Of a stretch of DNA of 64,000 bases, positions 26,091 to 36,510 are shown piece after piece. The notes beneath the pieces are model-generated. The model saw only the letters and a program-made list of their open reading frames with translations. It ran no database searches and had not been told where the DNA came from. The stretch is from Campylobacter concisus (lineage in GTDB: Bacteria > Campylobacterota > Campylobacteria > Campylobacterales > Campylobacteraceae). The position numbers and the translations under genes are program-made. Every line of letters begins with the position of its first letter. Position 1 is the stretch's first letter. Location: the NCBI RefSeq assembly GCF_003048835.2, contig NZ_CP060705.1, positions 186,001-250,000 of the forward strand. The letters are read 5' to 3'.

Positions 26091-26843
26091 TTATTTTGAA
26101 ATATCTTTTCCAAAATATTTCATTGAAATTTCGCTTATCTTGCCCTCGGCTTTTAGCTCATCAAGCGCTTTGTTTATCGCTTCTAGTAGCTCGGTGTTGC
26201 CTTTTTTAAGAAGTGCAGCTGTTGGCATCGGCTCGTTGCTGGTGTATGCGATCTTGAGCGGTGCATTTGGGCGTTGTTTGATGTAGTCAAAAAATGTGAC
26301 ATTGTCATTTATCGTATCATCGGCTCTTTTTGAGATGATAAGCTCCACGCCTTTGCTAAAGCCATCAGCCACAACCACTGTTGCGCCGTTTTTCTCAGCT
26401 ATCGCTGCCCAGTTGCTAGTTGCAGAGTGCACGCTTTTTTTGCCCTTTAGATCAGCAAAACTTTTGATGTCGTTATTATCTTTATGCACGACTATTACAG
26501 GATATGGCATGGTGTAAGGCACGCTCATGTCATACTTTTTCTTTCTATCCTCGTTTATGCTGACTTGGTTAAACACCACGTCCGCTTTACCAGCGTCAAA
26601 TGCTGCTAGCATCGCGTCCCATGGAGCTGTTAGAAACTCAACTTTTAAATTTAGTTTTTGCGCTACTGCTTTTGCGATATCTACGTCATATCCTACTAGC
26701 TCGCCCTTTTCGTCATAAAATGAGTAAGGTGAGTAAGTGCCTTCAGTTGCAACTATAAGCTCGCCTTTTTTGATAGTTGAAGCATTTAAATTTAAAGCTA
26801 AAAAAGCACCTGCGATAAAGCCAAAAATGGGCTTAAAATTCAT
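26091..26843 (-). CDS. Periplasmic amino-acid-binding protein, paralogue 2
   Basis: A 250-residue family-3 binding protein with a signal peptide ending LNA (about residue 21), followed by VATEGTYSPYSFYDEKGELVG and the same DVDIAKAVAQKL and WDAMLAAFDAGKADVVFNQVS blocks as its neighbours. It is so close to the adjacent downstream copy over residues 50-95 that a recent duplication is likely. Encoded between two paralogues with 9- to 10-base gaps and presumably sharing one permease/ATPase pair. Confidence 0.88.
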   Translation of the reverse strand: MNFKPIFGFIAGAFLALNLNASTIKKGELIVATEGTYSPYSFYDEKGELVGYDVDIAKAVAQKLNLKVEFLTAPWDAMLAAFDAGKADVVFNQVSINEDRKKKYDMSVPYTMPYPVIVVHKDNNDIKSFADLKGKKSVHSATSNWAAIAEKNGATVVVADGFSKGVELIISKRADDTINDNVTFFDYIKQRPNAPLKIAYTSNEPMPTAALLKKGNTELLEAINKALDELKAEGKISEISMKYFGKDISK

Positions 26844-26852
26844 TGATTCTCC

Positions 26853-27632
26853 TTATTTAGAAATGTCTTTGCCGAAGTATTTAAGCGAAATTTCGCTTAA
26901 AACTCCTTCTTTGCTAAGCTCATTTAGGGCATTATTTATCTTATTTAGTAGCTCTTTGTTACCTTTTTTAACAATCGCAGCCGTATACATCGGCTCGTCG
27001 CCAGCTTCGATGATCTTTATAGGGGCGTTTGGGTGTTGTTTGATGTAGTCGTAAAACATTACCGCATCATCTATCGTATCATCTGCTCTTTTTGTGATGA
27101 TCAAATTTATCTGATCGCTCAAACTATCGGCCACAACTAGCTTGGCGCCATACTTTTCAACGGTTGGTATCCACATGCTATTTACTGAATGCACGCTTCT
27201 TTTACCTTTTAGATCAGCAAAGCTTTTGATGTCGCTATTGTCTTTATGCACGACGATGGCTGAATAAGAGAGCATATATGGCACGCTGTAGTCATACTTT
27301 TTCTTTCGCTCATCGGTTATGCTAACTTGGTTAAATACCACGTCAGCCTTGCCAGCATCAAATGCCGCAAGCATCGCATCCCATGAAGCTTCGATAAATT
27401 TTGGCTTTACGCCTAGTTTTTTAGCCACAGCTCTTGCTATCTCTACGTCATAGCCCATTAACTCATCTTTTTCATTGTGAAATGAAAATGGCGAATAAAC
27501 ACCCTCGGTCGCTATCCTTATGACACCATCTTTCTTGATCTGCTCGTAAGAATTTGCTAAGGCAGAATTTAAAGAGAGCAAGCAGGCAACTACGAAGGTT
27601 GCACCAAATTTAAAAGCACTAGAAAATTTCAT
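26853..27632 (-). CDS. Periplasmic amino-acid-binding protein, paralogue 1
   Basis: The first gene of the ABC operon, encoding a 259-residue family-3 binding protein. The signal peptide ends SALA (about residue 26). Binding-fold landmarks are ATEGVYSPFSFHNEKDELMGYDVEIARAVAKKLG and WDAMLAAFDAGKADVVFNQVSITDERKKKYDYSVPY. It is the most divergent of the three copies (for example MWIPTVEKYGA where the others have a TSN-WA segment), so it may have a different ligand. AAGGAG precedes the ATG. Confidence 0.88.
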   Translation of the reverse strand: MKFSSAFKFGATFVVACLLSLNSALANSYEQIKKDGVIRIATEGVYSPFSFHNEKDELMGYDVEIARAVAKKLGVKPKFIEASWDAMLAAFDAGKADVVFNQVSITDERKKKYDYSVPYMLSYSAIVVHKDNSDIKSFADLKGKRSVHSVNSMWIPTVEKYGAKLVVADSLSDQINLIITKRADDTIDDAVMFYDYIKQHPNAPIKIIEAGDEPMYTAAIVKKGNKELLNKINNALNELSKEGVLSEISLKYFGKDISK

Positions 27633-27778
27633 ACAAAACTCCTTATTAAGAAAAATAAAATCAATAATGGAATTTGCAAAAAAAGAAAATTTTTTAAGAT
27701 TTATGCAAATGTTAGTCGCAACTGCGATCTATGTGATATTTTGGCGCTATTTTATCACAAAAATAAAATAGCGGCGCC

Positions 27779-30700
27779 TCACTCCGCTAAAAGTGAGACC
27801 GCTAGAGCTTTAACGCCCTTAAAATCAACCTTGCCACTTGCTAGCGTTGGTATATCATCAACGATGAATATATAGCTTGGCATCATTATAGGAGCTAGGC
27901 TACTCTCTTTTAAAATTTGCTCTATATTATCAGGCTCTGTGCCACTTTTTACTAAAAGTGCGATCGCTTCGCCTTTTTTGCTATCTGGCACGTTTGCGCT
28001 GCTAAAGACTACGTCGCCCCCAAGTACCTTTGCAAGCTCTTCTTCGACGCTTCCAAGGCTTATCATCTCGCCGCCAATTTTAGCAAATCTTGAGTATCTA
28101 TCTACGATAAACAAAAAGCCGTTTTCGTCGATGTGGCCTTTATCGCCAGTTTTATAGTATCTTACGCCATCAATGTGCGTGATGACCTCGCTTGTTTTGG
28201 CTTCGTCGTTTAGATAGCCCTTCATCACCTGCGATCCGCCGATGACGATGAGTCCGTCTGTGCCAGTTTCTAGCTCTTCAAGCGTCTCTGGGTCGATTAT
28301 TTTTATGATGGTGCCAGGTAGAGGCATGCCAACGCTGCCAGGTCTATTAAATGTAAGCTCTTTTAGGCTCTCTTTTTCTAGGATATTTGGCATATTTACA
28401 GCAGCTACCGGCGCCGTTTCGGTCGCGCCATATCCTTCATAAATTTCTATGCCAAATTTGAGCCTAAACTCGTCTTTTATCTCAGGTTTTAGCTTTTCAG
28501 CCCCAGCTACGACCATTCTGGCACTTTGAAACATCAGCGGATGAAGCTTTTTGTTTCTGGTGTAGAGCCTAAAAAACGTTGAGGTGCCAAAGATGATGCT
28601 AGCACTGTGTCTTGCGGCCATTTTGCCGATAGTCGCTCCATCTGTTGGGTCAGGCACGCTTACCATTTTTATGCCCTCGCAAAGCGGCATTAGCGTGGTC
28701 ACTGTTAGTCCAAATGAGTGAAATACTGGGAGTGAATTTAAGATCACGTCATCTTTTTTGAAATTTAGAAGTTCGCTTATTTGCTTAATGTTTGCAAGTA
28801 AATTTTTATGGCTTAGCTCGATGCCCTTTGGCTCGCCCTCGCTGCCGCTACTAAATAAAATGGTTGCCGTATCCTCTAAGTTTACTGGCTTAAAATAGCA
28901 AAGCTTAATAAGCCAAGTTGGAGCAAAAAAGGCAGTTAAAAGCGCTAAAATTTTCTCCTTTTTTGAGACGCTAGCTGAGAGATCTTCTGCAAATTTAGCC
29001 TTGCCACTCATCGCATCTTTTAGATCAAAGCCCTTAAGTGCGAGCTTTTCAAGAAATTTGCTAGATGTGATCACCGTGTTTATATTTGCCTTTCTTAGGG
29101 CGTGATTTAGCGAGGTAGCATTAAGCGTATAGTTTAAATTTACGCTTACTTTGCCCATGGCAAGAAGCGCCATATTGACGATAGCTGCGATGCTTGAGCT
29201 AGGTAGCAAGATGCCTATATTTTTCTCATCTTTTAGCTCTCGTTTGAAAATTTTGATAAAGACTAAAACAGCTGTTATAAATTTCAAGTTGCTTAAATTT
29301 AGTCCAGTGCTGTCGCTCACGCACTCTTTAAATTTATCCTCTTTTGCGTTATTTAGCCATTCGCTTGTTAGTGGTTTTTGCCTTGAGATAAAGCTCTCCC
29401 ACGATGAAAAGCTAAGCTCAAGCACCTTTTGCTTCATCTTTGCAGCGTTTATAAATGTAGTTATTGGCTTGCCAAAGGCGACGATGATGTCGCGTCTGCC
29501 GTTTTTAGAAGTGAGGTCTTTGTAAAATTTACTAGCTCTTGAAAAGCTAGATCCCCAAAGGCCACGAAGATAAAATGGCACAATGCAAATTTCTTCTAGA
29601 TCTCTGATGATAAGCTCAAAGCCCTTTTGAAACTCATTTATCTGGCCGTTGTAGCTGATGTGCCCTTCTGGGAAAAGTGCGACTACTTCGCCATTTTTTA
29701 GGCACTCACGCACAAGCTCGATCGACTCCTTGCTGGCCCCTGCACCTATTGGGATCACCTTAAAAAATTTAAAAATTTGCTTTAGATACCATTTATTATA
29801 GATCGTTCTATACATGACAAATCTTATGCCCCTAGGGCTTGCAGCTTGAAGCACGAGCCAGTCGATCCAGCTGATGTGATTGCCAAGAAGCAGCGCGCCA
29901 CCACTTTGCGGTAAATTTTGAAGACCTTCAACGAAAAAGCGGTACTTTGTCTTTAAAAATGGCAGTAAAAGTAGCCTTGTAAAAAGGTGTGGAAGTTGTA
30001 AAATGGCGTAAAAACTGCCGATTAGGCAAACAAGCGCTGTAAAGACAAAGAGGCCAGTGGTTGAAATTTCAAAATATACTAAGCCTATGCCAATAGCCAA
30101 AAATAGTAGCATTGAGACGTTTTGCAAGAAGTTGTTTGCTGCCATTATCTTGCCGGTCGTTTTTTGCGGGGCAAAGTACTGGATCATCGCATTTAGTGGC
30201 ACTATGAAAATTCCGCCAAAAAAGCCAAATGCAAATGAGCTAAGGCTAACTACGCCGATATTTGAGCCAAATGCGAAAAATAAAAGCGAGAAAAATATAC
30301 CCATAGCACCCATCGGTACGATACCAAGCTCGATGTGTAGCTTTGACATAGAGCCAGCCACGTATGAGCCAAATGCGATGCCTATGGCGCTTGCTGCTAG
30401 TATGGCCTGCACCGCTAGCGAGCTATCGTCATTAAAAACGGCCTTGTAGTGAGCTGGAAAAGCTGCGATGATGATCTGAGAAATTCCCCAAAATATGCTT
30501 AGCCCAGCGATACTTAGCCAGATGTTTTTATCTGACCTTACCTCTTTTAAATTCTCTCTTAAGTAGCTAAGGCTGATGTATTTTTTAAGCTCAAATTCTC
30601 CGCTTTGTTCGTTTGTTTCGCTGATATATGGTAGCTTGTAGGCAAAAAATGCTTCAAGCGCGCTAAATACAACCAAAAAGATGCCGATAGGATAGACGCT

Positions 30701-31231
30701 TTTTAAAATTTCTTCCGAGTTTTCGCCTTGGATGTATAAATTTTCAAATATAAATGAAAATAAAAATGAGCTAACAAGTATCGCAATGATGGTGAGTGCT
30801 TGGATGACGCCGTTTGCTGTGCCAAGTCGCTCAGTGCCGACGAGGGCTTTGATGATGCCATATTTTGCAGGCGAGTAGATCGCGCTTTGAGCAGCTAGTA
30901 TGAGAGTGAGTGCAAATGCCACGCCAAAAGCGCCCAAAAGGTAGCTAATAAGCACCGCAACGCTGATAACAACGCCAAAGACGGCGCAAATTCTAATAAC
31001 CTTTGTCTTTGCAAATTTGTCATTTATAAAGCTTGAAGGCGAAAATAAAAATATAAATGGAAGCAAGATCATCGCATTTATAACGGCTGTTAGAATGAAA
31101 AGCGTGTCGCCTGAGTAGGTCTTTAAAAGGACGTTTTGGATGGTTATTTTGTGCGCTAGATCGACACTTGCGTTTAAAAATGCGATCGCAAGGTAGGGCA
31201 AAAAGCCAGTGACTTTTAGTAAATTCCTCAT
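27779..31231 (-). CDS. LplT-PlsC-acyl-ACP synthetase fusion (Aas-type)
   Basis: Three activities appear in one 1150-residue chain. Residues 1 to about 410 are a 12-helix MFS segment like the lysophospholipid flippase LplT. About 420-620 is a PlsC-type acyltransferase with NHISWIDW (HX4D) and FPEGHIS. About 650-1150 is an AMP-binding acyl-ACP synthetase with FSSGSEGEPKGIELSHKN, GYGATETAP and YYKTGDKG. Together they would import lysophospholipids and reacylate them at position 2. The frame extends upstream to a TTG at 31276, but the ATG at 31231 (MRNLLKV) has AAGG at good spacing and is preferred. In E. coli the flippase and Aas are separate genes. Confidence 0.88.
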   Translation of the reverse strand: MRNLLKVTGFLPYLAIAFLNASVDLAHKITIQNVLLKTYSGDTLFILTAVINAMILLPFIFLFSPSSFINDKFAKTKVIRICAVFGVVISVAVLISYLLGAFGVAFALTLILAAQSAIYSPAKYGIIKALVGTERLGTANGVIQALTIIAILVSSFLFSFIFENLYIQGENSEEILKSVYPIGIFLVVFSALEAFFAYKLPYISETNEQSGEFELKKYISLSYLRENLKEVRSDKNIWLSIAGLSIFWGISQIIIAAFPAHYKAVFNDDSSLAVQAILAASAIGIAFGSYVAGSMSKLHIELGIVPMGAMGIFFSLLFFAFGSNIGVVSLSSFAFGFFGGIFIVPLNAMIQYFAPQKTTGKIMAANNFLQNVSMLLFLAIGIGLVYFEISTTGLFVFTALVCLIGSFYAILQLPHLFTRLLLLPFLKTKYRFFVEGLQNLPQSGGALLLGNHISWIDWLVLQAASPRGIRFVMYRTIYNKWYLKQIFKFFKVIPIGAGASKESIELVRECLKNGEVVALFPEGHISYNGQINEFQKGFELIIRDLEEICIVPFYLRGLWGSSFSRASKFYKDLTSKNGRRDIIVAFGKPITTFINAAKMKQKVLELSFSSWESFISRQKPLTSEWLNNAKEDKFKECVSDSTGLNLSNLKFITAVLVFIKIFKRELKDEKNIGILLPSSSIAAIVNMALLAMGKVSVNLNYTLNATSLNHALRKANINTVITSSKFLEKLALKGFDLKDAMSGKAKFAEDLSASVSKKEKILALLTAFFAPTWLIKLCYFKPVNLEDTATILFSSGSEGEPKGIELSHKNLLANIKQISELLNFKKDDVILNSLPVFHSFGLTVTTLMPLCEGIKMVSVPDPTDGATIGKMAARHSASIIFGTSTFFRLYTRNKKLHPLMFQSARMVVAGAEKLKPEIKDEFRLKFGIEIYEGYGATETAPVAAVNMPNILEKESLKELTFNRPGSVGMPLPGTIIKIIDPETLEELETGTDGLIVIGGSQVMKGYLNDEAKTSEVITHIDGVRYYKTGDKGHIDENGFLFIVDRYSRFAKIGGEMISLGSVEEELAKVLGGDVVFSSANVPDSKKGEAIALLVKSGTEPDNIEQILKESSLAPIMMPSYIFIVDDIPTLASGKVDFKGVKALAVSLLAE

Positions 31232-31403
31232 GAATAAAGCCTTTTTGGATTTAAAATTTTGTAAATCTAACAGCAAAATATTTAAAATATCATTAATAAA
31301 AAACTCTAGCCATAAATTTTGTGGTAAAAATTTCTTTTAAAAAATTTAAATTTTATATGCTTTTTGATAAAATCTGCCCATCAAAAATAAGGAAAAAATT
31401 ATC

Positions 31404-33266
31404 ATGAATTATGAAATCATCGTCGTTGGCGGCGGACATGCTGGCATTGAGGCAAGTCTTGCGGCTGCTAGAATGGGCAAAAAAACTCTACTCATCACTA
31501 TCTTAGCCGAGCAAATAGGTGCTGCAAGCTGTAATCCAGCCATTGGAGGCCTTGCAAAGGGGCATCTTGTAAAAGAGATCGATGCGCTTGGCGGCCAAAT
31601 GGGACTTACAACTGACGCCGTTGGTATCCAGTTTCGCGTGCTAAATGAGAGCAAAGGCCCAGCAGTACGTGGTAGTCGCGCTCAGATCGATATGGATAGA
31701 TACCGAGTTTATATGAGAAATTTGCTTTTAAACACTCCAAATTTAGAAATTTCTCAAGAGATCGCTACTGAAATTTTAAGCGAAAATGGCGAGATAACAG
31801 GCGTTAAAACCCACCTAAACAACACATATAACGCAAAAAAAGTGATAATTACGACTGGCACATTTTTAAACGGGCTAATCCACGTTGGATTTAACAAACT
31901 TGAAGCTGGCCGTGTAGGCGAGCTAAGCGCAAAGGATCTAAGCTCTAGCCTAAGGGAGCTTGGGCTAAATTTAGGCAGGCTAAAGACTGGAACATGCCCA
32001 AGGATCGATGCAAAAACGATAAATTTTGAAATTTTAGAGAAGCAAGATGGCGATGCAAAGCCAGTTGCGTTTAGCTTTAGAACTAAAAATTTCTCCCCAA
32101 CGCAGCTGCCATGTTACATCGCATACACAAACGAAACCACTCATGAGATAATCCGCTCAAATTTTGACAAAGCACCACTTTTTACAGGCCAGATCGAGGG
32201 TATCGGACCAAGATATTGCCCTAGTATCGAGGATAAGATAAACCGCTTTGGCGACCGCGACAGACATCACCTTTTCATCGAGCCTCAGACCCTTGAAGCG
32301 ACAGAGTACTACATAAACGGCTTTTCAACGAGCCTGCCTTATGAGGTGCAAGTGCAGATGCTCCGCTCTGTAAAGGGTTTTGAAAACGCCAAAATCGTAA
32401 GGCACGGATACGCCATTGAATACGACTACGTCGAGCCAACACAGCTAAAACATAGCTTGGAGACTAAAAAGGTAAAAGGGCTATACTTGGCTGGGCAGAT
32501 AAACGGCACGACAGGATACGAGGAGGCCGGCGCTCAGGGGCTAATGGCTGGTATAAATGCAGCGCTTTCGCTGGATAACAAAGAGCCGCTTATCTTGCGC
32601 CGTGATGAGGCGTATATCGGCGTTTTGATCGATGACCTTGTGACAAAAGGGACAAAAGAGCCATATAGGATGTTTACGAGCAGGGCGGAGTATCGCTTGC
32701 TTTTGCGTGAGGAAAATGCCATTTTAAGGCTTGGCGGATATGGGCATGAGCTTGGGCTGCTTGATGATGAGACTTTTAACGAGATCGAAAATATAAGAAA
32801 AAATTTAAAAGAGGGGCTAGAGTTTTTAAATGATACTCAGATCACGCCAAATAAGGCAAATTTAGAGCTTTTAGCAAGTCTTGATGAAGAGCCGATCAGC
32901 CAAAATGTGAGCCTTCAAAAGATAGTTGCACGCAAGAGCTTTACGGCTGAAAAACTAAGAAAGCTTGATGAGAGATTTGTAAATTTAGACGATGCGAGCA
33001 TGGATCAAATTTTAACCGAGTGCAAATATCAGCACTACATCGGCGAGCAAAAAAATCAGATCGAAAAAATGAAAGATATGATGGATGTGAAAATTCCTGA
33101 AAATTTCGACTTTAGAAGCATAAGCGGACTTAGCAACGAAGTGGTAGAAAAGCTTGAGAAATTTGCCCCGCCAACGCTCTTTGCGGCGAGTGAAATTTCA
33201 GGTATCACGCCAGCAGCGATTGACATTTTACATATCTACATAAAGATGAGCGAGAAAAAGGCTTAA
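31404..33266 (+). CDS. mnmG: tRNA uridine 5-carboxymethylaminomethyl modification enzyme
   Basis: This 620-residue FAD enzyme works with MnmE to place the cmnm5 group on wobble U34 of certain tRNAs. It begins with the dinucleotide-binding loop [12 protein letters not shown] and shows [23 protein letters not shown] and [15 protein letters not shown], all MnmG hallmarks. Length is as expected. AAGGAAAAAA lies before the ATG, and a GATAAAAT -10 element at about 31367. A perfect palindrome spans the stop codon. Divergent from the Aas-type gene. Confidence 0.97.
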   Translation: MNYEIIVVGGGHAGIEASLAAARMGKKTLLITILAEQIGAASCNPAIGGLAKGHLVKEIDALGGQMGLTTDAVGIQFRVLNESKGPAVRGSRAQIDMDRYRVYMRNLLLNTPNLEISQEIATEILSENGEITGVKTHLNNTYNAKKVIITTGTFLNGLIHVGFNKLEAGRVGELSAKDLSSSLRELGLNLGRLKTGTCPRIDAKTINFEILEKQDGDAKPVAFSFRTKNFSPTQLPCYIAYTNETTHEIIRSNFDKAPLFTGQIEGIGPRYCPSIEDKINRFGDRDRHHLFIEPQTLEATEYYINGFSTSLPYEVQVQMLRSVKGFENAKIVRHGYAIEYDYVEPTQLKHSLETKKVKGLYLAGQINGTTGYEEAGAQGLMAGINAALSLDNKEPLILRRDEAYIGVLIDDLVTKGTKEPYRMFTSRAEYRLLLREENAILRLGGYGHELGLLDDETFNEIENIRKNLKEGLEFLNDTQITPNKANLELLASLDEEPISQNVSLQKIVARKSFTAEKLRKLDERFVNLDDASMDQILTECKYQHYIGEQKNQIEKMKDMMDVKIPENFDFRSISGLSNEVVEKLEKFAPPTLFAASEISGITPAAIDILHIYIKMSEKKA

Positions 33267-33279
33267 ATTTAAGCCTTTT
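33256..33279 (+). terminator. Palindromic terminator at the mnmG end
   Basis: A perfect 24-base palindrome (AAAAGGCTTAAA joined to its complement TTTAAGCCTTTT) covers the mnmG stop codon and ends in a T-run, as in an intrinsic terminator usable from either side. Confidence 0.6.
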
Positions 33280-33630
33280 ATGGTTTTAAAGTTTAACTAG
33301 CATTTAAAATTTAAAACAAAGCTCCTCATTTTTAATAGTTGCTATTTATAATTTTTTAAGTTTAATAAATTTTATTATTAAAATTTTCTATTTTACAAAT
33401 GTTAAAATAGAAAATTTTTTTATCTTAACGTTTGGGCATTAGATCAAATTTCTCTTTTATAAAAAGCTTAAAAGTCACAATATACAGGCATTTTTGGATA
33501 AATTTATTTCAAATTTTAGTGTAAAAAAAGCTTAAATTCACTTTATTTTTACAAACTATATTATGAGATTATAGTTTTTTAATTTTTTGGGAGTATAATC
33601 GTTTAAATTTTATTTATAGAAAGGAAATTA
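33280..33630. promoter_or_regulatory. AT-rich spacer with petA promoter
   Basis: This 351-base spacer has very low GC and no credible gene. TATAAT at 33594-33599, preceded by T-rich DNA, is the likely -10 of the petABC operon, 31 bases before the petA ATG. AGAAAGGAA gives the ribosome site. Nothing else was recognised. Confidence 0.5.
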
Positions 33631-34134
33631 ATGTCAGTAAAGCAAGAAAGACGAAGCTTTATCGGCCTTGCGTTTGGTGCAGTGGCAGCTGTGGGTGGCG
33701 CGATGTCACTAGTTGCCATGAAAAAGACCTGGGATCCGCTCCCTAGCGTAAAAGCTGCTGGTTTTACAACTGTCGATCTAAGTCCGATCAAAGATGGCGA
33801 GATGAGACAGGTTGAGTGGCGTAAAAAGCCTATCTTCATCCTCAAAAAAAGTCCAGATATGGCTAAAAACGACAAGAGAGATGTAGTCGTTGGAGATGCG
33901 AGATATGTAGTTCTTATCGGACTTTGCACACACCTAGGATGTATCCCTGAGTACAAGTCTAGCAAGCAAATTTTTGTCTGCGCCTGTCATGGCGGCGAAT
34001 TTAACGTCGATGGCATACAGACATACGGACCTCCACCAAGACCGCTTGATATCCCACCATTTAAAATAGATGGAACCAAGCTAGTTCTAGGCGAAACGAG
34101 CCCAGAATATGAAAAATTAGTAGCTAAAGCTTAG
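33631..34134 (+). CDS. petA: Ubiquinol-cytochrome c reductase Rieske iron-sulfur subunit
   Basis: A 167-residue Rieske protein of the cytochrome bc1 complex, taking electrons from the quinol. It has a twin-arginine-type signal anchor (ERRSFIGLAFGAV, residues 6-18), consistent with Tat export. The [2Fe-2S] ligands are seen as CTHLGC and CACHGGEF, and GPPPRPL follows, the proline loop of Rieske domains. First gene of petABC, 10 bases before petB. Confidence 0.96.
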   Translation: MSVKQERRSFIGLAFGAVAAVGGAMSLVAMKKTWDPLPSVKAAGFTTVDLSPIKDGEMRQVEWRKKPIFILKKSPDMAKNDKRDVVVGDARYVVLIGLCTHLGCIPEYKSSKQIFVCACHGGEFNVDGIQTYGPPPRPLDIPPFKIDGTKLVLGETSPEYEKLVAKA

Positions 34135-34144
34135 GAGGTTAGCG

Positions 34145-35389
34145 ATGTCTTTATCTCATAAATCAACTGGCGTTATTGACTGGCTTGACCAGCGCCTAGC
34201 TTTTACAAAACTTATGAAGGTTCTAGTTAGCGAATACTGGATCCCAAAAAATATAAATTTCCTTTGGGCTATGGGCGTTATACTAACGACACTTTTCTTA
34301 CTTTTGATCATCACTGGCTTTTTGCTTATGATGTATTACAAACCAGACATACATTTAGCCTTTGATAGCGTAAATTACACTATCATGCAAGAGGTCGAGT
34401 ACGGCTGGCTTTGGCGTCATATCCACGCGATTTCAGCATCGACGATCTTTCTTATCATGTATATCCACTTGCTTACTGGACTTTACTATGGTTCATACAA
34501 AAGAGGCAGAGAGGTCATTTGGGTAAGCGGCATGGTGCTATTTATCTGCTTTTCAGCAGAGGCATTTAGCGGCTATATGCTACCATGGGGTCAGATGAGC
34601 TACTGGGCGGCTACTGTTATCACTCAGCTCTTTGGTGGCGTGCCAGTTATCGGCGATGCTTTGGTTGAGTGGATCAGGGGCGATTACGCAGTTGGCGACT
34701 CGACACTTACAAGATTTTTCATGCTTCACGTATGCTTGCTACCACTTGTAACTATCGTTGTTTTGGTTATCCACTTCTACTCACTAAGAGTTCCACACGT
34801 AAATAACCTAACAAGCGAAGATATCGACTTTGACGTAGAGGCTGAGGTCTATCTACACGGTGACAGAGCAAAAGCTAAAGTTATACCATTTTGGCCAGGA
34901 TTTTTGGCAAAAGACTTCATGTATGTATCATTTTTTATGATATTTGTTATGTATCTCGTTTGCTATCATTTTGGCTTTGCGATGGATCCTATCAACTTTG
35001 AGCCAGCAAATCCACTAAAAACTCCACCACACATCTATCCAGAGTGGTATTTCTTGTGGCAGTATGAAATTTTACGTGGCTTTTTCTTTGATATAGCAGG
35101 AATTTCAGCTTATAACATCGGTCTTATCGCGTTTGCCTTTGCGGGTGTGGCATTTATGCTTATACCACTCTTTGATAGAAGCGACCTTGTAGCACCAGCT
35201 CACAAAAGACCACTATTTTTCGTATGGTTTTGGGTTCTAGTTGCAGATCTTATCGTATTATCTATATATGGCAAGCTTCCAACAGGCGGCATCAACGACT
35301 GGATAGGATTTTATGCGTCACTGCTATTTTTAGTGCTATTTATAGTCGCACTTCCAGTTATCACAATACTTGAAAGAAAAAGGGGCTAA
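34145..35389 (+). CDS. petB: Cytochrome b subunit of the bc1 complex
   Basis: A 414-residue membrane cytochrome b with about eight to nine helices. Haem ligands are the His pairs in HIHAISAS...MYIHLL and MLHVCLLP...VIHFYS. The quinol-site PEWY motif is present (HIYPEWYFLWQYEILRG). The gene lies between petA and petC, with 2 bases to petC; AGGAGG precedes the start. Confidence 0.97.
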   Translation: MSLSHKSTGVIDWLDQRLAFTKLMKVLVSEYWIPKNINFLWAMGVILTTLFLLLIITGFLLMMYYKPDIHLAFDSVNYTIMQEVEYGWLWRHIHAISASTIFLIMYIHLLTGLYYGSYKRGREVIWVSGMVLFICFSAEAFSGYMLPWGQMSYWAATVITQLFGGVPVIGDALVEWIRGDYAVGDSTLTRFFMLHVCLLPLVTIVVLVIHFYSLRVPHVNNLTSEDIDFDVEAEVYLHGDRAKAKVIPFWPGFLAKDFMYVSFFMIFVMYLVCYHFGFAMDPINFEPANPLKTPPHIYPEWYFLWQYEILRGFFFDIAGISAYNIGLIAFAFAGVAFMLIPLFDRSDLVAPAHKRPLFFVWFWVLVADLIVLSIYGKLPTGGINDWIGFYASLLFLVLFIVALPVITILERKRG

Positions 35390-35391
35390 TC

Positions 35392-36432
35392 ATGAAAGAG
35401 CTTAAAATTTTTGCCATCGTTGTTATCCTTTCAGGTATTTTATACTGGGGCATCGAGCCTTACGCTCACACAAAGCTTCATCCGCACACTGCAAATGCTG
35501 AGTATAACTTCTCAAAAGAAGATACTGACTACGCAAAGCACTTTTTAGAGCAGAAAAAAGAGGCGCTTGAGGCTGCAAAAGCTAGCGGCAATAAGGCTAG
35601 CATAGAAGCGGCCACAAAAGATGTTGAGACAGCACAAAAAATTCTTGATGACTACACAGCTTTTTGGGCTGATATAAACTCTATCGACCTTGCAAAAGGT
35701 GACGCTGCAAAAGGCGCTGAGACATTTGGCGCAGCTGGATGCACAGGATGCCACGGCATCGAAGCAGCTGGCACTCCAGCTAGCATGGACGCTGAGACAG
35801 CTAGCCAAAGCTTTGGCGTAGTGCCACCAGATCTTAGCACAGCTGGTAAAATTTATGATGAGAGATTTTTGGCTGCACTCATCAAAAATCCAACTATGGC
35901 TGTAAAACTATCTCATAAATTTAACGACGAGCATCCTTATCCGATGACTGCATTTATGGGTGCTGGCGGCGATATAAACGCTGAGATCGCTGACATAGTT
36001 GCTTATCTTAAAAAAGTATCAGCTGACGCAGATGCAAAGAGCAAGATCACTGAAGAAAAGGTTTTCGCTGATGCATGTCAAAGATGCCACGATATGAAGT
36101 ATGATAAAAAATATACTCTTGGCAACAAAGTAAGCCTCGCAGCTTATATGGGTTCAAACCCACCTGATCTATCTATGATGATCCGCTCAAAAGGTGCAGA
36201 CTACTTGCATAAATTTATAAACGATACTCAAAAGATGCTTCCAGGCACTGCGATGCCTAGAGTTGGCTTAAATAAAGCCGCTGAAGACGACATAGTATCT
36301 TACATCCAAAAAGTAGGCGACAGTAAAAAGGCTGAGCGCGAGAGTACAGGCATTTACGTGATGATCTACTTCTTTATCTTAGGAATTTTTGCTTGGCTTT
36401 GGAAACGCAAAGTCTGGAGCGAACTCCACTAA
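35392..36432 (+). CDS. petC: Diheme cytochrome c1 subunit
   Basis: A 346-residue cytochrome of the bc1 complex with two c-type haem sites, CTGCH (about residue 117) and CQRCH (about residue 229), the diheme form typical of Campylobacterota rather than the single-haem mitochondrial type. It has an N-terminal signal anchor, a lysine- and glutamate-rich helical linker before the first haem domain, and a C-terminal membrane helix followed by KRKVW. It passes electrons toward the cbb3 oxidase. A strong hairpin follows. Confidence 0.95.
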   Translation: MKELKIFAIVVILSGILYWGIEPYAHTKLHPHTANAEYNFSKEDTDYAKHFLEQKKEALEAAKASGNKASIEAATKDVETAQKILDDYTAFWADINSIDLAKGDAAKGAETFGAAGCTGCHGIEAAGTPASMDAETASQSFGVVPPDLSTAGKIYDERFLAALIKNPTMAVKLSHKFNDEHPYPMTAFMGAGGDINAEIADIVAYLKKVSADADAKSKITEEKVFADACQRCHDMKYDKKYTLGNKVSLAAYMGSNPPDLSMMIRSKGADYLHKFINDTQKMLPGTAMPRVGLNKAAEDDIVSYIQKVGDSKKAERESTGIYVMIYFFILGIFAWLWKRKVWSELH

Positions 36433-36461
36433 AATTTAAGAGCCTTTTTGGCTCTTAAATT
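36433..36461 (+). terminator. Terminator after petC
   Basis: AATTTAAGAGCC (36433-36444) and GGCTCTTAAATT (36450-36461) form a perfect 12-bp stem with a TTTTT loop, directly after the petC stop. The T-run after the stem is weak. Confidence 0.6.
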
Positions 36462-36510
36462 CTCTCTAGTAAATTTACATATATAAATAGGTATATCTTT
36501 AAACTTATTC

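Noticed and set aside
31232-31276. TTG-started extension of the LplT-PlsC-synthetase protein
   Set aside because: The extra 15 residues are not part of the family and the ATG at 31231 has an AAGG site at good spacing.
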